A DNA stretch of 64,000 nt from Tetranychus cinnabarinus (GCA_022266195.1 WHVY01000001.1:4712001-4776000); one strand, 5' to 3'. Shown: positions 10,888 through 24,103, numbered from the stretch's first letter. Program-made: numbers and translations. The notes: generated by a model from the letters alone, not told the origin.

Positions 10888-12391
10888 ATGGTCAACCTGG
10901 ATTTTGTTAAAAATGTTTTCATCAAAACTGCCCTCTTCATCGTTGGTTTACCTAATGAAGATGATCATGGAGAGGAAACTATTGCCGCATTCAATCGATG
11001 GTGTCAACTTTCAAAACTGTTTGGGTCAACAATGAATGGCTATAAACGTTATTCTTCAGCTACTCCAAATACAATCTCTTCTTTTAACCGAAAAAATTTT
11101 CTGGTTCGTTTTTGTAACATCATAAGCATGATTCGCCTGCTTGTTTTGCTTCTCTACGAAGACGAAGCCGTCTCAATATTCGCCGGAGATCCTGCATTCC
11201 GTGTCAAACAACGAGTCCTTGGACTAGCGATAGTATTCATTGGATTGGTCATTGGCTTTTTTTCTCGAGAAATTTTCTTGTCACTCGAAGCAAAATCTAG
11301 TGACGAAATATATTTTTGTTTCGAATGCTTTCTTCAAAGCAAAGGTTTCAATCATTTGAATCTGCAGATGACTCCGTCTCGAGCTATTACTCATCGATAT
11401 ATCATTCACTTTTTTTCCATATTCTGGACGCGTTTCATGTGCTTTGTTATTCCTTTCTTGACAATCTTATTGAATACATCAATTCTCGTAAATCCATTCT
11501 TTTATCAGAGTCCAAGTTATGCAATTTTCAGCATCTTTTGGACCATTCCATTTACATTTGCTTTTGTTTATAATATTGTTGGTTTTGCTAGTATAAGCGG
11601 TTACGTTATAATGTCCGGACTCTACTATTGGAATCGACTAGAGTCTATTTGTTCCATTGCTGTCCATACAACTAATAAAAGCGGAGAAATCGAAGATGAG
11701 TTTGTTATCTCTTTGATCTTGCGGTTTATTGGTCTTTCAAATGACGTTGAACATTTTCTCAAGGTTTTAGCACTTCTTGTTTTGTATTATATTCTTGCTA
11801 TTTCTTTTCTCGCTGATTTGCTCATCTTTGCTGGTTTCATAGCGAGGCTCCATTCAGATATTATTGCCAACATGTGCAGTTTCCTTGGTGTCTTCATCAT
11901 GGGTCTTTTAGCCATGGCATGCTACACTGAAGGATCATTCCTTACAAAAGTAACGAAATATTTAATCAACAATCGTTAATATAAGATTGATATTTTAACA
12001 TAACTATTGCTAATATTATTTGTATTTTACTTTTCAGCTGCATTTATTGTATGAAAAGCTGCATTTAATTAGCGAATCTAGATTGAAAATGAAAACAAAG
12101 ATGAAGGTAAATAATGCAAAGCATTTAAGGGAACAAAACTTATCTTAAATTCATTTTATTCAAGATACTGGAAGTCATGGACAGGATAATTGGACCATAC
12201 AATGGAGTGAAAGCAGGAGATTTGGCGACCATTTCTAAACATTTTTTTGTCATTGTGAGTATTTAAATGATCAAGGGACACTTTATGAAAGGACCTTAAT
12301 ATTAAAGTATTATTTTGCTCATTAGTTTATATTGGAAAATGCATCGACTTTAATGCTTATAACAGTCAACACAAGATCGCTCTTGGAGTGA
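10888..12391 (+). CDS. Gustatory-receptor-like 7-TM protein, tandem copy C
   Basis: Exons are 10888..11949, 12038..12106, 12165..12254 and 12326..12391, all phase 0, giving 428 residues. The chosen start aligns with copies A and B; an in-frame ATG at 10864 would add eight residues. The protein has VGLPNEDD, GYKRYSSATPN, AGDP in the loop where its sisters have GGDP, REIFLSLEAKSSDE, and the C-terminal GPYNGVKAGDL motif. Hydrophobic segments fill most of exon 1 and the last exon. The central part of exon 1 is almost identical to copy B; the second intron differs from A and B in length and sequence. The gene is convergent with INTS2, whose stop lies 330 bp downstream. The role is inferred to be a chemoreceptor; ligand unknown. 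Confidence 0.8.
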
Positions 12392-12721
12392 AATATGGGT
12401 AATCTCATAGTATTAATAATCCGAAAAATAATGGAAAGTGATAAAGTGAATAGAGAAATTTGATGAATGTCTTTAAATAACTTAATTTATCAGTCATTGA
12501 ATAATTCTATTGTAAATAAAAATATGAAATTAAGGTTAGATAAACTTCTTTTTATTGTTCTTTGTTAATATTTTCAATACAAATTCAAAATTCGAAAATG
12601 GTCATCTATGATGAAACGGTCTAATGATACAAAGTTTCAAATGAAATATGCAAACTTTTGATTGTGTTTTTGAATAAAATTTATGATAATTTGCTCTTTC
12701 CGATCAAACGAATGATTTTAC
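12392..12721. other. Short convergent spacer
   Basis: This separates the 3' ends of a receptor gene and INTS2. Most of it recurs at about 7070-7322, showing that it belongs to the duplicated unit. No gene is seen. Confidence 0.6.
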
Positions 12722-15700
12722 TCAATAAAGAGTTTTAACGGATTGCTTGATTGTATGACAGAGAAGATCAATGCTCGGCAAAGAAGACAGAAATGATTTA
12801 GCTTCATCCCAATTAATTTCCTCGAGGTCTACAGATTTTTGCAATGGTTTTAAAGTACAAATGAAGTCAGGTTGTGTTGAAGCAAGTCGGGATATTTGAA
12901 TTTGGCCCAATTTGATGAGCAAATTGATAGCGTCTTCTTTCAAAGGTGGAAATGGTTTGCACATCCGTACCAACGCAGGAGCCACCGGAATGAAAAATTG
13001 TTGCCGTTTTCCACTTTCGAGGATTGATAGTAATGTCGCAGTAACATTGAAACAAAGCTTAGCTATACACATTGATTTTACAATCGGATATTGTTCAACC
13101 AAATAAGAACAAAGTTGAATCGCGAAAATCTAGTGGAAAAAGAAAATTAAAATCAACATAACATTAGATAAAATATTCAAAAAAATCTCAATAAATATAC
13201 TAACCTGTTTATCTAAATCTGGTTGACTCAATAGTTCAGGGATAAATTCAAGACAGATATGCATCGATGGAATGGAGGACACAGTGAAAGGTAAGAGTTC
13301 ACTTGGATAACCTTGGAAATGTACAAGTTTCACAAGATTTGGATCGGCAATGAAAACTTGATGTAAATGAACTCCAATCAATTTTTTTACTTCATCCAGT
13401 TTACTTTGATCACCATTTTTCTCTTCGTCATTCATGGGTAAACAACATTCTAATAATAACTGAATAGCAGTGCTTTCCTGTGCAGTAATAAGAGCAATAC
13501 GCAGTTCTTCTCGGTCTTTTTCTTCCTCAGTGGTTTTGCTTGGCTTTTCTAATAAACGACGTGCGAAATGAGGTCGAGAAGCTATAAGGAAACACTGAAG
13601 GATATGTAGAGTTATTTCCATCAACACGGGACATCTAAACACTTTTACGTTGCACCTTAAAACATGCAAAGGGTCGAGAACTATATCATCCCACGTCAGT
13701 TTCTTTTCATGTCGTTGATTAGACAGAGCATTGACTGTCATTACACACAAATAGTCAGGAAATATACAATTGAGTTGCCACCAAACTTTTTTTGCCTTTT
13801 CAAGAGTTTCACTTGTCACTGATTCATTCAAAAGTAAAGGTAAATTATCGACAAATGTTGATGATAAAGGCCATAAATAATTGTTGGGTAGACTCAACAT
13901 CCGATCAAGCGTTCTGGACAATGTTTCATTAGATTGTCCAATTGATTCGAAGGCTTTTTTTAAACGAGATTTCAGTTCACTGATGGATACATTTGTTTTG
14001 ATCTGGATTTTACTTGTTGCATCTCGTTCTTCAGCAGCAAACCAATCTTGAACCAAACATAAATGCGGATAATGGGTTGAAATTAAGCGAAGAAGACGTG
14101 GAAATAAAACACCATAATTTTGTGGTTCATTCTTCGCTTTCTGCATTAGATGAAAAATGGGCAACTGAGAAAACAATTGAGGAGAATAAATTTTTACACT
14201 GCGGTTGAAAAATGTTAGATCTTTCATCATACTCAGACGAGTATCTTCATAAAGAAGCACGTAATAAAGTAGTATTAATTGAGTTGTCAATAAGCAAGTC
14301 GGTTGAATTTCTTCGACTACTTCCATCCGATTTTCAACGTTATCCTCAATAGAATATATCTTATGCTTAAAGATTGACAAAATTTCTTCCTCACTGATTG
14401 GTTCATTGGTTGCACTGGAAGTTTTAGTTGGTATTAAGACTGATTTAACATAAGCTTCAATGAGTGGTGGGATAACAGGATTAAGAGGAACAGTACAATT
14501 ACAGGTTTGACGATAAAGCCAATCTTTGATGGGCACCTTTCAAGAAAAAAAGCAGAATTAAGACAATTAATTAATAATCAAGAAATTGATATGCAAAAGA
14601 TCTAATTTTTTACCTCATATTTAGTGAAAGCACGAGTTTTCAAAAGTTGGAAAATACAATGAACAGGCAAAAATCCAGGTAAACACGAATTCAAGTTAGT
14701 GGTAACTGGAACTTTCACTGCATGAGCAGTGATCATTTGATTAGTGAAAACTTCATGAGTAAACATTGTTTTCAAACGACTGAGAGTTGTATTCCTAAGA
14801 GTCAATTTGATATCTAAAGTTGAACTGACTAATTCAGAAATAGCGGTTATCTGATTACCATGAAAATGAATGGCGATAAGAAGTAACATTTCTCCAAAAG
14901 ATGATCTTACACCAGATACTTGGCCAAAAAGACTTTCTTCTTTGACTAACCAATTCAGCCATTCAAGAGTTCTCTTTTCAGCCTCTGTGTTTGTCATGAC
15001 TGAGGGACAAGCTAATAGAAGACACAAAGCTGTTGATGCAAATCTTATTCCGGAAGGATTCGCGGCTGGATGTTGAGTTATCACATTTAACAATATAGCA
15101 GATTCTTCATCAGTAAATTTCATTCCAGCTATTCCACGCAGTGCACAATAAAGTCTGAGTATTGCTGAAGCTTCAACTAGATATAAAGATAGATTGCCTC
15201 CTTCTTCTTCATTCTTTTGGAGCACAAACTTCAAACAACCAAGCAATTCGGCTCTTAATTGCGTTAGACTAGTTGTAGATCCTTGGTCCATTTTCTTCTG
15301 GCAATTTCGAATGTAAGAAACAAACCAAGTTCGAATTTTTTCATCATTTCTGAAGAATAAACCACTCAAAAAAGAAATCAAATCATTGATTTGAACAAGT
15401 CGCACTTTGTTTGAAATGTTTTGGGAACAACCAATACTATCCAATGTTAAAAAGATGCACAAAGCTGGCATTCGTAAAGATTCAAGTGCTTCAGTGCGAA
15501 TCAGAAGAGCGTGAGATGGATTAATTTTACATAAAATACGGAGAACATCAATTCTACGTTCCCCAATAAGATTTTCTTCCTCTTGCTTATCCCCATTCAT
15601 AAGTAAAGCGGAACATATTTCCGAAAACATTCCAGGAAAATTTACTACAAGCCTCCAGATGATATGATGGCCTCTTTTGAAATATAATAATGTTTCAATA

Positions 15701-16334
15701 ACATCCATTAAACAAATTGAGTTGTGTAGCTCTGCAATAGCTATGACCAAGGCATCAGTTATTTCATCGATGTATATTTCATTATCAAATAGCTCTGAAT
15801 ATTTGTGATTTGAAGATGGATATTTTGCTTGAGCTAGATAGCATTTTATGCTCATCTGGGATGCCAATAGTTCATTCAGAACTAATTTTAATCTTTTCAG
15901 TCCTCCGCTTTTTTCAAAATCTACATTTGGAGAAAAGAAGAAACATTTAGTAAAGACGAGAAGAATAAATGATAAAATTCATTGATATAAAAAAACTCAC
16001 CTAACACTATGTTTCCAGTTGTACTCTGGGATTCCTCACTTGAAATAAGGTTGGCCCTCAGCTGTTGCTCCTTTTTCACATAAACTTCGAGTGAATGGAA
16101 ATCCACTGAAAGTAAAGAGACAATCATATTTGCAGCTTCGTGGTTGTACAGAATCTCCATTATTCTCTTTCTCTGATAACTCCAAAATTGCGATTCATCA
16201 AGTGACCGGCAAAGAGCTATCCTCAGAAGGCTTGGCAGCAATGGGCGAATCTCATGTTCACTTAACGAGCTGATCAGATCAATGTTCATAGAACTGATTG
16301 CTTCAAATACTGTAGGAGAAGTCATTGTGACCAA
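12722..16334 (-). CDS. INTS2: Integrator complex subunit 2
   Basis: Exons are 16334..16001, 15920..14614, 14536..13205 and 13129..12722, all GT-AG, with phases 1, 0 and 0, giving about 1126 residues (human about 1200). Similarity to animal INTS2 runs end to end: LLSVDFHSLE near the N-terminus, SASFGEM-like SSFGEMLLL, TAHAVKVPVTTNL, FTKYE joined to VPIKDWLYRQ, NYPHLC-like THYPHLCLVQDW, and HFQGYPSELLP followed by SIPSMHICLEFIPELL. INTS2 is part of the INTS1/2/7 backbone of Integrator, which cleaves nascent snRNA 3' ends and attenuates paused RNA polymerase II transcripts in the nucleus. Exon 3 reads on past its donor into a short tail, so the splice at 13205 is needed to reach the IFAIQL sequence conserved in human. 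The first of two nearby Met codons was taken as the start. Relics of this gene occur at 2151, 7323 and 25990. Confidence 0.95.
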
Positions 16335-16962
16335 TTTTAATTAGAGATGCGTTGGTTATTCACAAGTGATGAAAGCTAAATGGCCAGCAATAGGATCGGA
16401 TCCTAGACCTGATACTTATAATCAACAGACATATTGTTTACAAAAATTTGTTGTATTAATAAGATCTAATCTGGATACAGTTGAGTCAATGGATTTAATG
16501 GACCAAAGTTTCTTAAAAATGGAAAATTTGTCACTTATAAAATCAAACTTTGGTAGAACAGAGTCAATCTTTTAAAAGTCACAATACCAAAATTATTGAG
16601 CCAAGACGTTGATGGTGCTAACAAAATAACTAGTTTAATTTGTATAAGACTTAGCAGTCAAATACTATTGACAAATTGTCTTAAAAGACTAAAAACAATC
16701 AAGTAAATAGCCAGAAATTTATGGTCATTTACTATATAACATGTACTCTTTTCAATTGAAAACAATTCCTCTCGCTACTGGATATGTGTGATAATATCGA
16801 TACTCATCGATAATTCGAGCGATTAATCGGAACCAAAAAAAATTTTAAATGAACTGAAAAAGATTGTCAATAAAGTTTTGATTCTCCACATAAAATTGAT
16901 TAAGTAAAATAATTTTTATTATATTAATTATACGTTTCAGTGTTTTATTAGTACAAAATATT
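16335..16962. other. Intergenic, INTS2 promoter side
   Basis: It lies between the INTS2 start and the 3' end of the acyltransferase gene, both on the minus strand. A 69-codon plus-strand frame (16366-16575) has no recognisable similarity, and I leave it out. No repeat is evident. Confidence 0.5.
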
Positions 16963-19859
16963 TTAAACTTCTGATCTTTGTGTTGAGTTTTCTGCTTGTT
17001 GAACATCGTATGTTGGTATTGTTGACTCCACGACTTCAATTGTTTGTTCATTGTTTTTATTTTCGGTTTTGGGTTTTACTCCACCGGCAAACAGTTTGGT
17101 TACTAAATTGGAAAAAGGACTCTCTACTAATATCCTCGACACAAATGAAAACAAATAAATAAGGAAAAAGTATGGAAATTGATCGAGATACATAAATTTG
17201 AATACAGATGTTTCCAATGGAACTGTAGCAATTGCGTTTCTAAGTCTGACAAAAATTAAATTCAAACAAAGAATTGACAAACTTATTCGTGAAGCAATCA
17301 AGAGGATCCTAGCACACAATATTTGATCTATTATCTTATAAGCGTGTCCCTCTTTAATTGTATAAATTAACCAAGCAATCATTGAACTCCATAAGCTTTT
17401 AGAAATGCTTCCATAAACAAAAGAGGCCCACCAAAATATTTGAGATTCGTAATTGGTATAGTTGAAGAAGAAAAGATGGACAGCCCAACCGCCAAACCAT
17501 AAACACCAACCACAGTTCACTTTAAACTGAAAGGTAAGAGAATTATTTTTAAAAAAATTAGTGATGTTTCATTTTCTTTTAACCAATTTGATTTGACTTA
17601 CTGGTGTCATTTTCTTTCCTTGTCCATTCAAACAGAAACCAAGAAGAACACCAATAAAGTACGGAGCCAAATGAGCAACTGGTTTTAAATGGAATCGGAA
17701 ATTGTACAGAACAGTATCTTCATTGATGAAATCGCTTATCCTCCAGAAGTGCCTTAAATCAAAAATATAAAGGCTAATTCCTGAGAAAAATATTCCGAAA
17801 ACAATCATAAGCCAAGTGCAGAATAAAGCCTGGCATTTACGGCCACGCGAAATCGGAATCCAAACAATTGTTAAAAATATGGTGCAAATTAAATCTACCG
17901 AGAGATACCAATCAGTTACTAAACACCCATGTGATCCAGAAAGATCTGGTTTCCAATCAAACCAAATTTGAATCAAGAGTAGATTTGGAAGCCAATTGTT
18001 GACACATTTATCCATATTGGATGATTTCGGATGATACCAATTAGGTCCACCAAGTTCATTTTTTATCCAATCATTCAGCAATAAATAAGCCCAGGATAAG
18101 GCCCAGATAAGTGAAGGAAGAAATCTGAGATAACGTCCAAGAAGAACCATAAGCATGGTTACTTTTTTGCGTTTTTGTATGAAAAGAGACATGCTTAGCC
18201 CAGTTACCATAAAAAAGGTATCAACTGCCAGAGGGAAAAAATATGCGGGAATAAATCCAAGACTAGGTAAAATTGTTATTGACTGATAAAAGCGAGCTGT
18301 ATTTTCATCGATTGTTCCCAAAAGTGCATGTGAAACAACTATCATTAACATTGAAATAGCTTTGATACCATGAAGACAAGTTAAAGACGAAGATGATTCA
18401 CTTTCACTGGGTTTGGAGACAAGTTTAGCATAATTGGTTGCCATATTAAAATCTTGTAAAGATGGCATATTGGTTAAAGTGCCCAAAAGATTGAGAACGA
18501 TTACCGTTATAACAATGAAACCTCCAACGTAAACATGAATTGGTAAATCAAGCGGCACCTTTTTGGCATCGCATTGTTGAACTTTTACTTGCAATCCAGT
18601 TTTGTATTGTTTCGAGAGTTGAGATGCAATAGACTCTATTTCAATGGATGAACATCCTCGAGGTAAACACACACCATAAGTGTAATTTACTAAGTGATGG
18701 AAGTGTAAATAATCGGCAACATGGAATTTGAAAGGTTCCGTAGAGAAATTAAATCTTTCGCTGTCTAATTTTCTGGTGAAACCTTCATATTTTCGTCGCT
18801 TTGGTAAGCCAAGGCTCATTGAAAGAAGACAATATTGACTTGTAACCATTTGATAACATTGCTCATATGAACCATAAGAGAAGAATGTTCCACTCATTAA
18901 AGCAACAGGTCGAGTTCCAGTTGAATCCAATCCTTGAAAATAAATGAGCGTCAAAAGCATGAAAATCAAATAAGCAACCAATGTGCTCAATTATTTATGG
19001 GAAAACTGCTAATACATTATAGATAATGTAAGCTGGACATTAATCTCAGCGAACTAAATAGAGCCGACTGATCTTTAAAATGGTTAACATGATTAACATC
19101 AATGGTTCGACATTAAAGTGATTATTTTATTACTATAAATTGAAGGGACTAGACTCAAACTAGTCAATTGTTTGTAATCAATTCATAATGCAGGAAAACT
19201 TCAATTAGATCAACCCAAGAAAGATTAATCTAAACCATATCGATAAGATCGATTGTTAAAACAAATGCTAACCGTTCAGTTTTAGTGGAAACTTGTATAT
19301 TGATAATAATTATAATTATCCTGCTTCGTTTTTTCATTCAAAAATTGAAAATAAAATCAGGTTAAAATGACCTTTATTACGTTTCTTATTCGTTTCGTTA
19401 TATTTATCTGATGGTTTTGAAATTATTATGTTGATGAATTATTAATATAACCAGATCAAAGTAAGAGGCGAACAAATCAGATTGATTTAGTTAAATGTTC
19501 ATCCGAAACTAATAAACATTGTTTCATTTTCACACTACCACTTGGAGGTTGATCACAAAAATGGATTATAATGATTACTTACGCTGTAAAGCTTCTGTTT
19601 TAAATTGTTTTAAATCCTCAACATAATTGGTCAATGAAGATGAACATTTGACGGACACATTAGTAGACATTAAAACATGTTGGAGTGGCTTTTCAAACTC
19701 ATTGGCTAAATTGGTAACCCAGTTGTGAGAAAATGATTCAAACATTGACCAAGATTGAAGATATTGATCATTATTTGACTGCAACAATTTATTTCCATCT
19801 TCACCATTGACTGAAAGTATATTAACAATCAATGAACAAACTAATACAATTGAAAACAT
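16963..19859 (-). CDS. NRF-6-like multipass acyltransferase-3 protein
   Basis: Exons are 19859..19583, 18932..17602 and 17526..16963, with phases 1 and 0, giving about 723 residues. A signal peptide (MFSIVLVCSLIVNILS) leads into an N-terminal NRF domain with spaced cysteines, including LDSTG and GSYEQCY, which is the family pattern. From about residue 240 the acyltransferase-3 domain follows, with about ten membrane helices. It includes HGIKAISMLMIVVSHALLG, whose second His is the expected catalytic one, RYLRFLPSL, CVNNWLPNLL and DWYLSVDL. The C-terminal tail is polar. Nematode NRF-6/NDG-4 proteins of this family act in lipid and drug transport in gut; arthropods carry many members of unknown substrate. 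The protein should sit in the plasma or secretory membranes and move acyl groups onto an unknown acceptor. Confidence 0.9.
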
Positions 19860-20818
19860 GGTTGAACAATGAAAAAATAACCCAGTTATTATTGAAGCAC
19901 AAAATTCACATATGATTTAAATAACCACAAATCATAACGAAAGATTGAAATATCTGTTTACGTGATTAAGCTGGGGTTTTTGACTGACTATGATTATATT
20001 GTCCGTAACTGACACATTAACGTTAAATTGTTGTTGATAAAATATTGATTGAAACAAAATTGTAATTCGATGGCGAAGGGAAAGATGATTGAAAAAAGAG
20101 AGTCAAGAGAGAGTTATAAGTTACTTGACAAGGATTTTTGGTTGAAATTGAATTTCATTCTTGGATCCTTCGAAAATTAATCTTAATTTCCCTTGATGAT
20201 TTACCTTCATCGTGTTATGAAACAAGAAAAAAAGTAAATATCTTATTTAATTGGAATGATAACGTTCAGCAAAAAGGTAAATTAACTTATCGTAATTTTA
20301 TTGTTCAAGGTTTTTATTAGCATAAAATATTGAAGTACATAACTCTTGTATAACTTTATATAAAATTTTCATTTTAACCCCAAATTATAGTCAATCAATC
20401 AACCATTAGATTTGTATTGAGTATTGCAGGATCGAAATGAAATTGAGTTTATTGTCTCTTGTCATCCTGATACACCAATAATAGGACATTTTATGTTAAC
20501 TGATGGTTGAGCCTCTTGATGAAGTAGCATGTTTCACTGATTAATTTACAATAATTTGAAACCGTCGAGTTATTGAGCTGCAACCACTGAGGCTAGTGTT
20601 GATGGATGCTGACCAGGAAAGAGTTCAGCCAAATGTTGGGTTTAAACATTGACTTGGAAATGAAAATTGTAATTTACTGGTTATTCCGTATTTAGTTAAC
20701 CACGATTAGATGATAAATTCATTGTTAGACCAATCTTGTCAACAAGCTTGTTGCTCAGTAAAGTTGATTGATCAAATATTAAAACGGTTTGCTTCAGGCA
20801 ATTACTGTGAACGTCAAA
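19860..20818. other. Intergenic, upstream of the acyltransferase gene
   Basis: No gene is supported. A 60-codon plus-strand frame at 20138 looks random. The stretch should include the promoter of the acyltransferase gene and the 3' end of the PHYH-like transcript. Confidence 0.5.
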
Positions 20819-23800
20819 TTAAAGATTGCTTCGTTTTCCTTTAATTAGTAATCCTTGATTTCTCCAGAAATCCTGTAATTGAAGAAGTAAAAAATTAAGC
20901 AAATACAGTAATATGTTGAGATGCAGATTAAAGAGGCAAAGGTCATTGGACAGGCAACAGAAAGATCAGTTTATGGATGAGATTAGAGTTTAGGAAATCA
21001 AGATAATCCATCATCACTTTGAGTAATTTTTTTGACAATTAATGATGTTCATTGAAATGTAAATGAAAAGTAAATGATATTATGATGACTATTAGACAAA
21101 ATTAAAAAAAAGATATTTCTGTTGTCTCTTGATGATGCCTTTCAACTTTACTTGTTTTACCTTGTTAAGGTTATAGTCAAAAACTGTGTTGACCAGGTGA
21201 GGTGGTACCTCATCTTGATAGGTTGACCCTGAAGTTATTTCAATATAATCACAGTCTGAAGATGCATATCTGCATGAAATAGCAATCAATTGTCCATCAG
21301 AGTGTTTCTCTTGGTTATTCAGTTTAACCGTATAAGCCAACAAAGGATGGTAAAATAAAGCATCGCCAGGTTTTAAGGTAATCTTTCGTATCTCTTTACT
21401 GCTTGCTTCATCTTTAATCCGTTGTACTTCAGGTATTCTTTCATAAAACATTCGCACCTTGTTACCTTCATCATCCGAATAAATAGTTTCAAGATAGCCT
21501 GTTCGATGACTTCCGGGTATGACCATGTATTGAACAGAGTTGCTTTGAGAAGCGTCCATTTCAATACCACAAGATTCAAGGGCTATCCAAACACTAACAA
21601 TACGATCAGCAGGACGGAAAGGTAAGCAATGAAGATCTCGCTGGAAACAATTTGATTGTAAATCCGAATAAATATAGTCGTAAATGGGTGAACAAGTCAT
21701 AGCCATTAAATTGTTGCCACAAAATGCCGATGCATAACGTGAAATCTGAAAAGTAATCAAAGAAACCAGATTAGTATTTGATTTTCATAATAAGGGTAAA
21801 AATGATTTTACACATTTTGTCTTGCTATCTACCAAGCTTGGTTGAAACGGATTAACATTGAAAACAGTTGCTTGATTTACTTTTCATTTGTTCAGACTTT
21901 TACAACCAACATCCAACCTAATTATTGACAATTGATGATGAATATTTAAAATTGTAAATAAACGTAAATAATTGTTGAAAATTTATCCTACAATTATTAA
22001 ACAGCTATCTTTGACTAGTCATTTACAAATGACAAAATTAACTGAAGTTGATCTTGAACTGTTTGCCGTTTAATCCGTTCCAGTCCAAATGCAATGATCC
22101 TCTAAGACTTGTATAAGTGAATCTGAGGAAAGAGGGAAAAGGTAATGAGAAAGGTTGATCAGGCAATAAAAACTTTGTCCCTCCAAATGAAAAGGGCTTG
22201 AATAATTAAATGGATTGACTGGAAAATATTGAAAACAAAATAAGATGATGACAATAACAATGCAGAGTGGTTACCGTAAAGGCAAAGTGGTATAAGAGCA
22301 ACTCAAAGACTGTTTGCCTGCTGAAAGTGACAATCGATTGGATGCTCGATCGAGCGATAACCTTTTATGAATGTTTCGTTTGCCCTGATTATCATTCAAT
22401 CTCACCCTTTTTCGCCTAAATTGCTTCTCTACTTTTCCTGATTACCAGCTTTGAGACGACAAGTTAAACCATTGAACCAGAAAACAACAACACGAAATTA
22501 ATTTAAACTGAACATCTAGAGGAAAAATGATCTGATTCAACCTGTTGAAAAACTGAATGGAAAATTACTCGGACAGTGGGATAATATACATTTTAAATTA
22601 CAGTTTCATGTAATTCATGTCAATTAAAACTAGAAATATTCCACAAGGTTAGCTTGATTCAACTTGCTATTTGCAAGACTCGCTATAAACTGATCCAGAC
22701 TGACACTGTAAATGAAGGTAAATGGCTTTAAAGCAACCTTGCATTGATTTTAAACTAGAATCAAGTAATCACATTAAATGGCTAATTCTGTACTCTAATC
22801 TGATAAAGAGTTTTGATTGAAACTTTCATTTCCCAAATTGACATTGCATTTGGACCAAGCTTCATATGGACTAGAGTTGTTCAACACGTTTAAAATGTAA
22901 CCAGTTCCAGGAGAAGGTTGCTAATTTATTGATTGTTGGCAGAAGACTAAATATTGTAAAGTAATTGTAAATGTTCATAATCGGGTCCACTATGACAACT
23001 TACTCGAGGTGAGCTAATTAATGCTTTTAGGGTTTCATTTGTTAAAGCCGAGTTTATTGATGGCTCCGATGACCTGGCTTTACTTTCCAGGTTGCTCACA
23101 ATCTTGCCAATCATATTGGCGGGGATTAAATTTTTTACAATCAGGAATCCATTGTCTTCATAAAAATCTCTTTCCCGCACATTCAACATGTAATAGCTTC
23201 CTGGCCTTGGTTCAGCTGTGTAACGATACTTTTTTGGCCAATAAACCTTTGGGTCAATCTATCAATAAAGAGAAGGAAAAAAATATGAATAATTAAAAAA
23301 ACTGGTATCAAGTTGTTAAATTCAATTGTTGTGAAAGGTCAAATTTCAGGATGATTAGTTAATTTCAAATGTTCCGTAAAGTAAAAATGATAAATAATCA
23401 TAATAATGGTGAAAAAATTTAACTCAGACAAGCTAATAACAGTTGACCTTTATGGTTGCATCCAGACAAAACAAAAAGTCAGACCAGTTTGAGAAAAAGG
23501 AAAGTTTTGGTCAAAAAAAGGTCTCAAATAAGGAACAATAGATTGATTATTAAAAAATAGAAAATGGGAAACTTGAATATGGACATAGAATCAGAATACG
23601 GGGAATTCTGAGTCTACCATGTCTTGTGCCTTGAAGATGTTTAAGGCAAAAGGAATCAAAAGAAAAAACAAATTAGCAGAAACCCTGAAATATCGCGTAA
23701 ACGGAATACGAATTACCTTTAAGCTGAGCTTGACTACAGAGTAAATTTATCACTACATGTTGATTTATTTGGACATTTAGACCCAGTAAAAGCAAATAAT

Positions 23801-24103
23801 AATTAATAATCGACTAACCTGAAGCACGTCCAACCAATTTGCTGGTTTTTTCTTGCTCTTTGCTTGCTCTTGATCATCTGTTGGCGAGCCTGTGTCATGT
23901 TTTGATTGGGTTAGTGTTGTTGCTGTTGTGGTTAATGATGATTGGGGCGATTTAAAAGATCCATCAAATCCAATTCTTGTTTCATCATTGCCATTGTTGT
24001 AGATAAGTCGAGCTCTTTCAATAGAAGAAACAGATTTCGTTGAGTCAAAACTATTATTTCCTCGGTCAAACTGATTTGCAGCAATATCAGAAGACATTTT
24101 CAA
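20819..24103 (-). CDS. Phytanoyl-CoA hydroxylase homologue lacking catalytic ligands
   Basis: Exons are 24103..23819, 23258..23004, 21745..21161 and 20872..20819, all phase 0, giving 392 residues. The last exon (DFWRNQGLLIKGKRSNL, then stop) aligns with the human PHYH C-terminus and replaces an otherwise read-through tail. Family features include DFYEDNGFLIVKNL near residue 115, NNLMAM near 191, DLHCLPFRP near 217 and FYHPLL near 311. Active PHYH uses the HxD...H iron triad and an Arg for 2-oxoglutarate (human H175, D177, H264, R275). Here the matching residues are Q215, D217, Y318 and L333, so only the Asp survives. An insertion follows WIALE, and the stretch after the N-terminal helix is about 20 residues shorter than human. 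The first 95 residues are a Ser/Thr-rich, low-complexity extension. It is probably a pseudoenzyme or a protein of altered function; location unknown. Confidence 0.85.

Noticed and set aside
16366..16575. 69-codon plus-strand frame upstream of INTS2
   Set aside because: It has no domain, no partner exons and no similarity that I recognise; the length is not unusual for this composition.
20138..20320. 60-codon plus-strand frame
   Set aside because: Chance open frame in intergenic DNA.
21760..23003. Possible extra PHYH-like exon, for example around 22040-22120 on the minus strand
   Set aside because: Candidate segments lack a usable donor in phase 0, and joining 23004 directly to 21745 aligns with the human protein without a gap at the junction.
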